From Albula goreensis (lineage: Eukaryota; Chordata; Actinopteri; Albuliformes; Albulidae), in assembly GCA_022829145.1 (NCBI GenBank), contig CM040750.1, positions 3,663,001-3,727,000 on the forward strand: 64,000 bases of DNA. The letters are read 5' to 3'. Both the position numbers and the translations under genes were made by a program. The first letter of the stretch is position 1. Each line of letters begins with the position of its first letter. A model generated the notes under the pieces. It worked only from the letters and a program-made list of their open reading frames with translations, was not told the origin of the DNA and made no database searches. Positions 37,083 through 48,991 of the stretch are shown in pieces.

Positions 37083-38204
37083 ACCTCACAATGAGGCAAC
37101 AAAGACTGAGTCTGTAAGTAGCCAGGAGCTGATTGAATAATGAGGTGCAGGTGCATTCAGTGGGCTGGTGAGGTTGAGCAGGGCTGAACTGGGCGTGGCT
37201 GAGCTGGCTGACTGGGAGCAGGTGTGACTGTAGTAGTGACTTACGATTGGTTTTGAAATTGGTTCGATTGCTTTTAAGTCTGTGAGTCTGTCCTTTCTAT
37301 TTTTATGTTGTCTATCCTTTGTTTTCAGTTTTTTTTGGTTGCTTATCTTTTATGTATTATTATTTCCTTGTACTTGTTTGTAATGTTCATATATGTCTGC
37401 TCAGTTAATCATATTCTGTCTTGTATTGAAAACTTGAGAAAAGAATATATGAAATGTTTTGCATGTAATTATGTTTAGTTAATAGGCTGCATAATGATAA
37501 TTATTTGTTAGTGCATAGGATTTATCCATGTTCACTCTTAATAATTTTTTTTATTAGTAGTAGTATTATTGTTGCTTACACAGTCTCTCTTCAATGCTGG
37601 CAACCAAATAGGATGACAAGGTCCGGACCATTCACTGTGTTCTGCAGAGGCTCAGGTAGTGAGAATGTGTTGGAGCATGGTGTAATTGGTTGTGCAAGTG
37701 ATACAGAAAATCACTCTGCAAAGGTCTGCAATCTTTGAGCCGCAGACTTATTCTGTCCGCCCTTTTATCCCTGGAATCAAATCATTTCATGTCTTTTAAG
37801 TACAGATTAGAGTGTTACAGTAAAGCATTTCAGAAAGACTGGATAGATAGGAATACATGGGGTATTTCTCTACAGCCTTGCTGGCTACATGACATTTTCT
37901 CATGATGAAAATAACAAAAGAAATTATGGAATGTAATGTTGCATTATTATTTCTTTGGAATGAAACTGGCTTAGCTCTTTTCTCTCTAACACTCATTGAA
38001 ATCTTGTTTTTTTTCCTCTTTCGTTTGGTTGGACCTAGATTTTAAATTAGTGTGCATTATCAGGTCTTGAATATGCATTGTAGTTTTCATCCTTTTGAAA
38101 TGCATTGCAATTACTGAGATATTATTGTAAATAGTTATGTTGATGTAATTGTGAATAATATCATTTCTGTGTCAACCTCTGTTTGTATTGCAATTTTCAA
38201 AGTT
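37083..38204. other. Unannotated sequence
   Basis: A G-rich stretch with repeated ggctg words lies near 37150-37230. Nothing else is recognised. Confidence 0.4.
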
Positions 38205-39900
38205 TGGATAAAGTAATACTTCCTTATATCAATGCAGAACTCACTCTTAGCTCATTTCCATTTATTCCCCCTCTTTCTACAGACTGAACTTACCATAAAA
38301 TGAATTGCAGTTAACCCTATCTAGCCCCTTCATAAATGTAAAAACCTCTATTAGATCACCTTTAATTCTCCTTTCGCTAAATCTAAGTAGGTTAAGCAAC
38401 TTCAGTCTTTCCTTGTAGCTTTTATATTTCATGCCTGAAATCAGTTTTGTAGGCAGCCTTTGTACTTTTTCAAGAGCCGCTATATCTTTCTTTGAGTGAG
38501 GTGCCCAGAATAGCACACAATATTCCAAGTGAGGTCTGACTAAAGCATTGTATTTTAGTATATCCTCCTAAGCTTTATAATCAGTCTTTTTGGAATATAT
38601 CCAAGCATCCTGATGGACTTTTTTTTACCACTACAGCATGCTGCTTGGATCCTGTTAAGCTTTGGTCAATTATAACTCCCAAATTCTTTTCAAATTGAGC
38701 ATGTTCCATTTGTGTTCCTCCCATAAATTAGTCTTCTCTAAGGTTCTTATTTCCCACATGCAAGACTTTACATGAAGCTACATTGAATGTTATCTGCCAG
38801 GTATCTGCTGTAGGGATTTGTTATAGTATTCCTCACACAGGACACCAAAAGTGTTAGGAATTATCTAAACCTCACGTGAGGCACCAGTTACGCAAGACTT
38901 TATTATTATATTCCCCACAACAGAGGTGTCACTTACGTGGTGGAAATTCTATAACATTATTCTACCTATTCTACATATATCAGTCTCCTTCTACAGCTAT
39001 AAATACGTAATTCCAACTAATAATTAAATTAATAATTATAATCAAAATTACAATATTAATAAATAGTCATAATCAAATCACAATTGGTTCAGTTTTAACT
39101 TAATAACGTTCATGATTGATCAAAGGTGAAGGCATTCGGAGTTCTTCGGAGTTGCAGAGGTCGGCAAACATTCAATATTTATGCAACATTAATAAACACA
39201 CATCCTTGAACATTTTGCTCCATGCTTGTGTTCCTGCGGCCAGCTGTGTAAGTAAAGTATCTGTCTTCAACTGCGAACATGGGATCCGTCTTTTTATTAA
39301 CAACATGGTTGTTTTACTCCTTTTCAAAAATTTTCTTATTTACTAAGAATACTTAAATATTATTTGCATTATTGTATATAATATTACTTTAGTTCATTCT
39401 GTACTGTTGGCTAGACCCCCTAGTTTTGTATCATCTTCAAATTTTACTATTTTACTGCTAAACTCTGCATCAGTATGTATGTAAGGAAGACAAAAGGCCC
39501 CATCACCGATTCCTATGGGACTTCACTTAGTAGAGGACCATGCTCTTATACAGCTCCTCCTACAGCTACACTCTGTTTTTTTTTACCAGATAACCAACTA
39601 CAAACCCACTCAGTGATAGCTCGTGTAGCTTCTTCTGAAAAATCGAGGAGGTTTGTTAAGCATGACCTCCCTCCATGCTGGCTATTATTTAAGATATCAT
39701 TTTGTTCAAGGAATAATTTATCCCTTAATTTGTTTGTCCCTAATGATAGATTCCAGTAATTTACATGTAATACATATTAAGCTGACAGACCTGTAATTTC
39801 CTGAGTCAGTACAGTCTCCTTTCTTGTATATTGGTATAACATTGCCATGTTTCTATCTGGTACCATCTGATATTTTTCTGGTTTGAAGAGGTTGCTTCAC
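38205..39900 (-). mobile_element. CR1-like LINE fragment, interrupted
   Basis: On the minus strand this parallels the better copy at 54610-55578. The C-terminal part (38528-38277) reads MEYCVLFWAPHSKKDIAALE and KGDLIEVFTFMKGLDRVN. The RT core is at 39390-39640, with FEDDTKLGGLANS in place of the catalytic FADD, followed by NILNNSQHGGRSCLTNLLDF-type sequence further upstream and a decayed IPIYKKGD...NYRSVSL motif near 39790-39850. A segment of about 560 bp (38815-39375) interrupts it. It has many frameshifts, an altered catalytic motif, and no 3' tail. Confidence 0.8.
38815..39375. other. Insertion splitting the CR1-like LINE
   Basis: Homology to the LINE at 54.6-55.6 kb stops at gtatctgc (38804-38811) and resumes at attactttagtt (39382). 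The inserted DNA includes attaataaacacac, tgcggccagctg and, on the minus strand, aataaagtcttgcgtaac followed by tggtgcctcacgtgagg, which resembles an LTR edge and primer-binding site. I could not find matching ends or a target duplication, so a solo-LTR call is only a suggestion. Confidence 0.4.
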
Positions 39901-40478
39901 TTATTTCTTTCTTAACTTGAACTTGCATATTACAATATTCAAACTCATTTCCTTCTGACATATCCAATTTGTATTTTCTAAATAATGTCCTTTCTTTGTT
40001 TCAAATGAAAAAGGTGTTCTTCTACATCATATATACAGATCTTACTATGTTCAGCTATTCTAAAATTAAGAGCTGCTTTTCAGGTGAAGCGGTAATTCAT
40101 ATTCATATTTTATGTGTCTGTACTGGAACTGACCACAACATTTGAAAGTGAGTACTAAGAGCAAAGTGTCAATCTCTAGTGGGTTATCTCTAGAGGGCGT
40201 TTTAGAGACAATGCCCACGCCAAACACAAACAAAAGAAACAGCGTTACAGAAAAAGAGAACAAGAGTAAATTGAGGCTGCTGAAAACACATGGAATCTAT
40301 CTCAGTCTTGTTTTAATACTCAGATGAGTTTTGGTATAATATGTGCTGACCATAATATCATGAAGCCAAACTGACTATTAATCTGCTATTAATAGCAGAA
40401 ATTGGATTTATATGAAACAAATTCTCAGGCTTCAAGGGGTTTGTTTATGTCATAGTGTTTTGTCACTATGTCTTGTAG
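39901..40478. other. Unannotated sequence
   Basis: The first 100 bases may still be decayed LINE sequence. Nothing else is recognised. Confidence 0.35.
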
Positions 40479-40486
40479 CATATATG

Positions 40487-41654
40487 TAGGGCTGCCCCTA
40501 TTATTCAACCAAACCATTAGTCGATGAGAAGAATCTTAGTCGACCAAGTTTTCATTGGTCTCAGAAAAGAAAAAACCCTTCAAACTCCATTCAGGAGTTG
40601 CACCTTGTCGTTAAAAACGTATTAGACTATGTCGGGCAGGAAATTATCCAAAATAGGCGAAAAAATATTTGCATTGTCATTTATGGGTCGGGAATTTATA
40701 GTGCATGGGTGGGCTTCAGGTGAAATAGATCAGGCTATTTTTTATTTGAAATAACGATGGACATTCTTTTTTTCTTCAGATTGTCACCAACATTGCGCTA
40801 AAAATGCAGGCTATTCAGAGAAGCCCAGTCCGAATGATTGTGTCAGTTAATAAACATTGCTTGAGTGAGCAAGTAAAGTTTTTTGGTGAACCTGATGTTG
40901 GTCCGTTATTTTAATATTTTGCATTATTTAAAATAATATGTTGAACGGGTCGGTTGGTAACTGCATTGAATTAATGTTAATGTTGGGTATTGAGTCAGTT
41001 GCAGTGTGAAGTAGGCGGGGATGAGTCTACAAAACAGATCCCGTGCAGAAGATACCCATGCTGATGGCTACTGATGAAGAGCAGCAGACAGGAGAGAACA
41101 ATTAAATTAAGATATACTTGGAGGATGAAACAAAGGTTGATTCAGGGCCACTGAAATGGTGGGAAAAAAATGAGGAACGCTATCCTAACCTTGCCAGTGC
41201 AGCTGTTTTTTTTAATCTAGTTTTCTAAGAAAAGGTTGTTGTTTTATCATTTGTTTTATAGAGTTATTGTGTTGGTGTTTCAAGTTCACAATTTGTGTGA
41301 TGTTATACTGTGTTGAAATCAATTAGCAAAATGTCTCCTTGCTGGTTGTTCTGACACTTCGAGAATCATTACCGCTTTTGCCGTTAACAGGTAGCTCACT
41401 TCGGGCCCATGCTTGTAACATTTAGATCTTAAAGGTTCATTATTATGGTTTTGTATTTCTTTGTAAAGTAGCACAGTGTTAGCAATGTTACTTATAACAT
41501 TATTTTTCAGCCCTGGAACTCAAACCAGTTTTCTGATTCCCCAAAAATATAAATAATTAAAGTAATATCATACATGTGCACTGACTAGATGACTAATGGA
41601 TTGAACTAATGACTTCTAGTCGACTAAGAAAATATTTAGTCGGGGGCAGCTCTA
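40487..41654 (+). mobile_element. Internally deleted hAT transposon
   Basis: The ends tagggctgcccctattattc and the inverse of tagagctgcccccgactaaa mark the element. They are flanked by an exact 8-bp duplication, catatatg, at 40479-40486 and 41655-41662. At 1168 bp it retains only a small piece of the transposase C-terminus. Confidence 0.92.
41110..41220 (+). pseudogene. hAT transposase dimerisation-domain fragment
   Basis: The plus-strand frame reads YLEDETKVDSGPLKWWEKNE and then RYPNLASAA. That is the PL-x-WW-x-x-NE-x-R-x-P-x-L signature at the start of the hAT C-terminal dimerisation domain. All other transposase sequence is gone. Confidence 0.7.
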
Positions 41655-41662
41655 CATATATG

Positions 41663-42944
41663 CTGTGTCCTCATCTCAACACAACCCTGCCATTAAAATG
41701 AATAAATCTCTGTTTGTCACAATCTGGATGCTTCTGTAATCTTTTCATCTCTTCTTACGTTCCAAATGCTGGTTTATGCTTCACTCAGGCCTTGAGAGGG
41801 GACTACTGCTGTACTGTTCATAAAACAAGTTTTGAGCACAGAGCTCAAATTACTGGTGGATTAACCCCCTCCATACACAAATATAAACTCCACCCTTATC
41901 TCTCCACCCACTTGGTCTTGTGCCAAAACAAAGCATCTCTTCCATCATAATTCCTGAATGGATTGGACTGCAGAGTCTTAAAATAAACTGCCCTTATCCC
42001 TCTGTTTTCTCCCTAAACAGAAACTAACTACAGTTCATATAGCAAGTTATCACACTCTTTTTAGCTTTCGTCCAACTGGCAAGGGGTGTGACTCATCACT
42101 GACAGACACTGAGGGAGAATGAAACAGACAGGGAAAAAGAGTGGGGGATGGACAGATTCTGTAAATACACACAGCAGCTGAATAAATAGTTATTATCCCA
42201 TGGTCATGCCAAAAATGCACATAAAATGCATATTGTCATTTTTCAAGGTTTATTTGTAATATCATCAGGAGCTAGAGTCAAATGCTCTATATGTAGCAAA
42301 ACAACATGTACAATGGATTTGGTATGTGATCTGTCATCCCAGCTCTGTGTTCATGAATCATGAAAAGTGGAAGGAGGGATTCATCCTACCTTACCCTTCC
42401 TGCTCGGGGGTTTTGCTTCCTTGTTTTTAAAAATAAATTACATTAAGTCGCGTAATAGATACTCTTACATGGAGCAACTTGCACAGAGTACAAAAATACA
42501 ACTTGCTTTAAAATTTTATTGGGAAATTAAGACAGAGCTCAAAATTGGTAGGATTTGAATCCTGTCCTTCATAAGTGTGATTTTTTAAAAAATCTGTAAC
42601 AAGGGGATTTTACCAGAGTAATTCAGTACTTGTTAACATTGCTTTATATCAGTCAACAGTGTTACTGATGGTGAGGTTATTAGACATATATTTGACTTTT
42701 TAATTCACATTTACACAACTTTTAATGGTTAACCTGACCTGATCATATGTAAATTATGAATATGTACATATGTATCTTTAAAATCTGAGATGCAAAATAC
42801 AAATGTATCCAAAAAAAATAATGAGCCTGAAAATCATTTGGGCAGTGTGTTCATTATAGCGCAGTTAATCAAAATATGGTGAACCACATATATGCACCAA
42901 AGGACTAAGGTTCTGTACTTGAATTGTTCTGCACATCTAATATA
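41663..42944. other. Unannotated AT-rich sequence
   Basis: No gene or repeat recognised. Confidence 0.4.
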
Positions 42945-44248
42945 CAATGTCATGAAAAGGTATTTGACTCCTACTTGATTTCCTCTTTTATTGCATATTT
43001 CTCTCACTGAATGGTGTCAGGTAATTAAATAAAATATATGTTGAGGCAACAGGAACCCAAACAAACATAAAACATAGTTTTTATATTATTATGTCATCCA
43101 CTCAATAGATGTAGTCACCAATTACCAATATTCCCCTTTGAAAAAGTACTTGCCCCTTAAACTAAGTATCAGATTGGACCAAAAACTGCAAGAAAATGTT
43201 TCCTATAATTTGATATAAACCTCTCACATCTCTGAGGAGGAATCTTGGCCCACTCGTATTTTCAGAACGTCTTTGACTTTGACACATTTGAAGGTCTTTT
43301 AGCATGAACTGCTCTTTTCAGGACCTGTCACAACATCTCTATTGGGTTCAAGTCAGGACTTTAGCTTCTTTTAAGCCATTCAGATGTGGATTTGCATTCT
43401 TGTATTCTTAAGATCATTGTCCTGCTGCATCACCCAAATATGCCTCAGCTTCCGCTCATGCACAGATGGTTGGACGTTCTCCTTAAGAATCTTCTGGTAC
43501 ACATCAGAATTCCTACTTCCTTCAGTGATTACAAGTTGTTCAGGTGCTGAGGCAGCAAAACATTCCCATACCATCACACTTCCACCACCATGTTTCAATG
43601 TAGGTATGACATTCTTAAGAGTGGAATGCTGTATTTGTTTTATGCCAGACAAGAGAGGACTTGCGCACACACAAAGAGTTCCACCTTTGACTCATCTGTC
43701 CATAAAATATTATCCCAAAAGACTTTCTGGGGGCTTTAGAAACTTCCTGGATGAGGTGTCAACTTGCCCTGGCAGAAGTTTTGTCAAGTCAACCACTTCT
43801 GGGAAGATTCACTACAGCACCAAGACTTCTCCATTTGGAGATAATGATGTGCATTGTGGTTTGCTGAAGTCTAGCAGCCTTAGACATGGCTTTGTAACCC
43901 TTTTCAGACTTGTATATCAGACCTGAGTGTTTCTGGAAACTCCTTTGATCATGGCATTGTGTGCTTGTAGACACTTTGAGGTGACTGCTTCTCTTTGATG
44001 ATAAGGTTCAGTTTAAATACCATTTAAACTCAACAAGGCTGCTTTCAGCTTCTCAACTGAATGAATGAAATAATGATTAAATGTAAAAAAATATGTTTGT
44101 GTTTGCTTTGGTTCCCCTTATATAATATTATATTTTATTTGATTTGTCTAATATAATATTTTATTTGATTATATGAAACCATTCAGTGAGAGAAATATGC
44201 AATAAAAGAGGAAATTAAGAAGGGGGCAAATACTTTTTCATGGCCCTG
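42945..44248 (-). mobile_element. Tc1-like transposon with long inverted repeats
   Basis: The left end caatgtcatgaaaaggtatt and the inverse of the right end (cagggccatgaaaaagtatt) begin inverted repeats of about 75 bp or more, running through cctcttttattgcatattt. TA dinucleotides flank both ends (42943-42944 and 44249-44250), as expected for Tc1/mariner. The 1304-bp length is near that of complete family members, with one transposase remnant on the minus strand. Confidence 0.9.
43270..43980 (-). pseudogene. Tc1-like transposase, broken
   Basis: Reading down the minus strand, the N-terminal DNA-binding part (43974-43789) shows GYKAMSKAARLQQTTMHIII followed by SKWRSLGAVVNLPRSG. The catalytic part (43670-43380) shows LKHGGGSVMVWECFAA, a YQKILKENVQPSVHE stretch and VMQQDNDLKNT, where the second catalytic D lies in the family's DNDPKHT motif. 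SPDLNPIEML near 43340-43370 carries the catalytic E. The segment with the first D is damaged, and frameshifts and stops separate the blocks. It is inactive. Confidence 0.88.
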
Positions 44249-44250
44249 TA

Positions 44251-45198
44251 TAAATAATTGTTCAGGAGCAAAGGAAAGAGAGGGAACATCCATCTGCTAA
44301 TGGAGACTGTTAAGGGTAGTGTGGATTGCTCTGATTTGCTAACATTTTTGAAGAGACGAATTTCTATATTGCAGGATTCATTGTAGCAGCTAAAGAGCTG
44401 GCTTATTTGCCCTGATATGTAGACAGTCCCATTCCAGATATTTCCACTAATGTGGCCTGAGCAGACTATGGTTTTGAGTTGAGAGAAAAAACCAGCAAAG
44501 CCTCACTGGACTTGTAATGTTGCTAGGTCTGTTATCGTATTTGAAGCACTTTATTTAGCAATGCCATGCTTCACAGTCTAGGATTTAATCCTGGCCATGA
44601 CACTGCCAACTGTGCTAACAATTTTCACAAGGTGGAATATAATCAATGATTGAATAAGACTAAGCGAGGGTTTTAAGTGATAGGATAGCAGGCTGGTCCA
44701 TAGAGGTACAGGAGGATGCTCCTGCCCTATTTTTTTAAGAGGGAAGAGGAAGACTATAAAATAAAAATGTATCTCAGATGTAATATTGGAAGACCTCGCT
44801 GTCATTAACAAAATCCTCCTTTACATTAATAAAAAAAAAAACCTCTTGGGTGGGCGGGAGCAGTCAGATTAACTCAATGCATTCCGTTTTTACTCTCTTG
44901 GCCTGTGATTAGCCAGGAAACGTAATTTGACGCTTCAAGAGTGGTGATCCTCCCTTCACGATTGACACTTTGTGTATGGCCAACTGTTGGCAAAGCATTC
45001 TTGCGAAAAGTCACCGGCCTACCTTTTGTCAGTGTGAATCAAGAGATTAACTGATTGTAGATCAGTGTTTTACTTAGAGATGCTTCGACAAGCATTGAAA
45101 AACACTTTCCTGGTGCTGACAGGAAAGAAAAAAGAGGGCTTCAAACAGAAAACTGACCATACCGCTTATTGAAACTTTGCATTGTTCAAGGTTCAATG
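44251..45198. other. Unannotated sequence
   Basis: No gene is recognised. There is an A-run at 44831-44840. Confidence 0.4.
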
Positions 45199-45497
45199 GG
45201 CCTCATTCACCAACATCTTCCTAAGTTTTTTCTTAAATGTGTACTTGAGAAAGGTCCTAAGAAAAGTCTACGCCAGATTCATGACATGTTCTTAAGCCGC
45301 AGAAATGCTCACATCTGTGTTCTTATAATGATGAATCCCATTGTCTTCGTAAATTAAAACCACATGCCAGTTGTTCCTAATTAGCATAGGTAAATGCCCT
45401 GCCAATCCCCATAAAAGGGCATGAGACTGCAGAGTCGTGTGCACACACAGAAATTGGACACAGAAAGTGAGAAGAAAAGTTGAGTGAGAAGTAAAGA

Positions 45498-45980
45498 ATG
45501 CCAAAATGAAATCTAAAGATAGTCGAGAACTGGACTCCAAATGTAAGAGAAACTTAAGTAGTTCTGACGTGGAGGTACTGCTGCAGGTGGTGAACAGCAA
45601 ATGAGCTGTTATATTCAGTAGCATCAGTAGTGAATATAAAATAACACAAAAAAGATGCATGGAATGTTATTACTCATTCAGAAGGGCGCACAACTGATGA
45701 AGTAAAAAAGAAGTGGTTTGACGTCAAATCTGAGGCCAAAAAAAATATTGCCAAACACACAGAGATACTGACCACTGGAGGAGGAAAGGCTTTCTCAGAG
45801 TTATCGGAGCTGGACCAGCGCATCGGAGCCATTATTGGAAACACAGCACTCTCAGGTGTGCCATCGGCTGAGTATTTGGACACAGACCTGGGCCCCATGT
45901 CAGCAGTCATCTCCTTGGCCATCTCCTATCTCAGAATCAGATGTTGGTTTTTCAGAATTAATTCAACTTGACGGTACATT
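45498..45980 (+). pseudogene. Myb/SANT-like gene of the Harbinger element
   Basis: ATG at 45498 opens a basic N-terminus and NLSSSDVEVLLQVVNS, the first Myb helix. A stop (TGA at 45603) and then a frameshift near 45660 interrupt it. The next frame has TTDEVKKKWFDVKSEAKKN, then TGGGKAFSELSELDQRIGA, the usual sequence after the Myb-like domain in these companion proteins, and runs to a stop near 45973. Such proteins bind the element ends and carry the transposase into the nucleus. It is inactive as it stands. Confidence 0.75.
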
Positions 45981-46172
45981 TTATCTAAAAGCTGCAGCTG
46001 TAAAACCATGGAACATGTCACACATTTAACATGTAAACACCAGTGTGTAAAACCTAAAGGCAGATGATTATTTTCGTGAATGCGTTCTCAACATGTCTAT
46101 GTGTTTAAAAAGTGCTAACGAAGTGTTTAGTTTTTATTCCAAAATTTCAACATTTGATTTTACAGTATAGAC

Positions 46173-46745
46173 CAGCGATCCCAAACCTTTTTTTGCACCA
46201 CGGACCGGTTTCATGCAAGACAATTTTTTCACGGACCGGGGGGGCTGGATTCATTTAATAATATTTGAATTGGCAAAGGAAATTACGAGTGGTATTTAAA
46301 GTAGTGTACAGCATGTATTTAGTAGAAATGTGAGTATATACTGTACCATTAGCATCATCCCTTTCACCAATACGATATCCACTCTCTCTCTCATAGATTC
46401 CCACTAGTTCTTGATATTTTTTTTACGAATTTTCTAAGTTTGTCGACGTTACGCGACCGCAGAACGCATCTCGAGCATTTCCATTCATTTAAATGGGGAT
46501 ATTAGACTTGAATTACGTGATTTAGTTTTATGTGAGGCTTTTCAGGACCACATCTTTGCGTAAAATGCGAATGCACTGTTCTACGGACTAATGTAAATAG
46601 CACGGACAGCAGTTGTTAATTTTTTTCAAAATAAAATACATTACGGACTAATTTAATTAAATAAAAACTTTTTTTTTTTGGGGGCCCGGTACTAAATGAC
46701 CCACGGCCCGGTACTGGTCTGCGGCCCGGTGGTTGGGGACCCCTG
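46173..46745. mobile_element. hAT-type MITE nested in the Harbinger element
   Basis: The ends cagcgatcccaaacctttt and the inverse of ggttggggacccctg pair as terminal inverted repeats. An exact 8-bp duplication, gtatagac, lies at 46165-46172 and 46746-46753. Both ends carry the cacggaccgg / cggcccggt blocks known from the CAGGGGTCCCCAACC repeats of many vertebrates. No transposase is encoded. It is younger than the host Harbinger. Confidence 0.92.
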
Positions 46746-46809
46746 GTATAGACCACACATTGCATAATTGAAACTCCCAAATATAAAAGGTCACTACCCT
46801 GGTTTGATT

Positions 46810-48991
46810 TTAACCATTATTTACAAATGAACTCCCGCTGAGGCAACCACCCTCTGAGGCGGAACCTGGCACGTCACAGCCAGTACCTTCCTGCAGCAGT
46901 ACCTCCATGCGTGCACCCAGGTCCCGTTCAACTGGCCCTGGCCCACGTCTGATCTCTGATGTGGTCCTGGACAACCAAGAGTGAATAACCCAAACGCTTA
47001 CACAGATAGCCTCAACACTGTCCACAATCTGAGACACTGAAAGAAATTAATATGAATCTTAAAAAATAAAGATGCTCTGAAACCTGTTTTTGAAGAGATG
47101 TGTTTCTTCCTTGAGATTAATTGTAAGCTATAAATAATGACACTGTAAAAGTCTAAATTTTAAAGTTTATGTACAAACAACCAATTAATTGCTCTCAAAC
47201 TTAGACAGCAAGTCTGTTGTCCGGTCCCAGGAGTGGGTCAGGTGGCACATCCTCTTGTTGTGATGGCTGAAGGGGAAGTGGTAAACCGTGTTTCATGCCA
47301 ATGTTGTGCAAGACACAGCAGACCATGATTATCCTACAAACCTACAAACCAAAAATGAACATGACCAAAGATTATTAAATGCCAAAAATGTATAGAATTT
47401 GGCTGAGGTAGTATATAGGCGGTAATGTTTTTGCAAGAATAAAACAATTTCTCAACTGTCCTCTTTATACACACCCTCTCCGGTTTGTAAAGCAGCTTGC
47501 CACCTGCTGTGTCCAAACACAACCATCGTCCTTTAAGATGCCAATTGTGCACTCAATGGTGGAGGGAGTACAAGTGTGCTGCTGATTGAATGACACCTCC
47601 TGGTGAGTCTGAGGGGTAGTGAGTGGTGTCACCAACCAGGGGGCCAGAGCATATCCTCGATCTTCTAATAAAACAAGTCATTATAGGAATAGAGTCCACT
47701 GTTGCTGGAATTTATAATGAATTACTCAAGGATGCGTACCAATGAGCCATGCGTCTCCAGCAGCTCCTTGTTCGAGGCACATACCCACAGAACTGTTTTA
47801 TAATATATAGGAGTCGTGTGCACCTCCTGGGAAGTGGGAAACCACATTCAGAAGGTGGTTCTGGGAGTTGCAGATGAGCTGTTCATTTACGGAGTGGTTG
47901 CAGTTGAGATATGGGAACGGATCTGGGGCATCATTTATAAACCGTGCGTATGCACAAAAAATGCTCCTAAACATGCGTACGCCGATGTTCATGCACAGTT
48001 TGGGGTTTATAAAACTTCTGCTTGACATGAGAATGTGCGTACCAGTACAATACGTTTGACCCAGGCGTACGCATATTTACGGCACATATTTGCTCTAATA
48101 GCGAATAGCACCCTAGCGACCAAAACAAATTTTCTCTAGAGTTTCCTTTTTCCTGATGATTAATTAGGATCACATTATTATTCTTAATCAATGTTGTTTT
48201 GACCATAAATGATAAACTAACAGATATAAGCAATCAGTGCATTATTAGTCAATGTATTTTGTTCACATTAATAGACTTAAAGCATGTGAGGATCGCAAGA
48301 CAGCATGACCATGGCTGTCTTAGCAATGAGGATATCGTAAATTCAATGGTGTGACAGAGTGTGTCTTCAGGGACTGTTCCGACTTTTTTTTTTTGCTCAC
48401 GATGATGACTTCGTTCTCGCAGCTTCTTTCGCAGTTTCTTTGTTTCCCCTGTTCACTGCCATTATTACATTAAAAATGTGTTTCTCTGTTGTACACATTA
48501 TTTATAGATCTTATTTAATTGATATCGACTTCCGGAGCACCATATATGATTAAATGTGCCCGTTTCAGGGTGTGGTTGTGGCGTGCGTTCGTGCAGAACA
48601 CATGCGTATGTAACTATTTAGGCACAAAAGTATGCAAAGTTTTATAAATGAGGCCTCTGGAGAGGGTGCCTTAATGCACATGTGCGTGCAGTCTATTGCA
48701 CCAATGGTGTTGGGTAGACCAGCAATGGAATGGAATCCACTTTTGACTGGGACCTTCTGAAAGATTGTTGTATTGTGTGGCCAGTTGATTTATTCCATCC
48801 ACGAGGGCATGATTTGACAACATCTTCAAGGTGGAGAGTAACAGCAGGGTTAGACTGTCTGTCAATATGATGCATTCTTGGTAGCCTGCAAGAGGTAGGC
48901 AAATTGATCCACACGGTCCTGAAAGATGCGTTCCCTCCTCAGGGCATGATTTGCAACATCTTGCAGCAGCAGTCAATATGACATTATGCAA
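46810..48991 (-). pseudogene. HARBI1-type Harbinger transposase, broken
   Basis: On the minus strand the N-terminal part (48991-48656) leads to GAIDCTHMCIKAPSP, with the first catalytic D of the DDE_4-type nuclease. After the nested MITE, coding resumes at 47926 with PFPYLNCNHSVNEQLICNSQ and GAHDSYIL, the second catalytic D. A GT-AG intron is likely at 47665-47739, between DAWLIG and EDRGYALAPWLVTPL. Then STIECTIGILK carries the catalytic E, and GGKLLYKPERVC follows after a frameshift. A second likely intron (about 47349-47475) joins it to IIMVCCVLHN, and TAA ends that frame at 47221. A further minus-strand open stretch (47037-46810) has no clear homology. Frameshifts and the MITE make it inactive. 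Confidence 0.85.
47927..48655. mobile_element. MITE inserted in the Harbinger transposase gene
   Basis: The ends ggcatcatttataaa and tttataaatgaggcc are inverted. A 5-bp repeat, tctgg, lies at 47922-47926 and 48656-48660. Removing the insert and one repeat rejoins the transposase frame exactly at APSP/DPFPY. Subterminal tgcgtacg and gcgtatg words recur at both ends. It has no coding capacity. Its terminus shares GGCCTCATT with the host Harbinger, so the two may be related. Confidence 0.85.

Noticed and set aside
43384-43926. A 180-codon open frame on the plus strand, the longest plus-strand frame in the window
   Set aside because: It is the antisense of the Tc1 transposase catalytic region on the minus strand. 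Its sequence is fully explained by that gene.
47816-48059. Plus-strand frames over the Harbinger transposase and nested MITE
   Set aside because: They are shadows of the minus-strand transposase or of the MITE end. They cross an insertion boundary and have no independent support.
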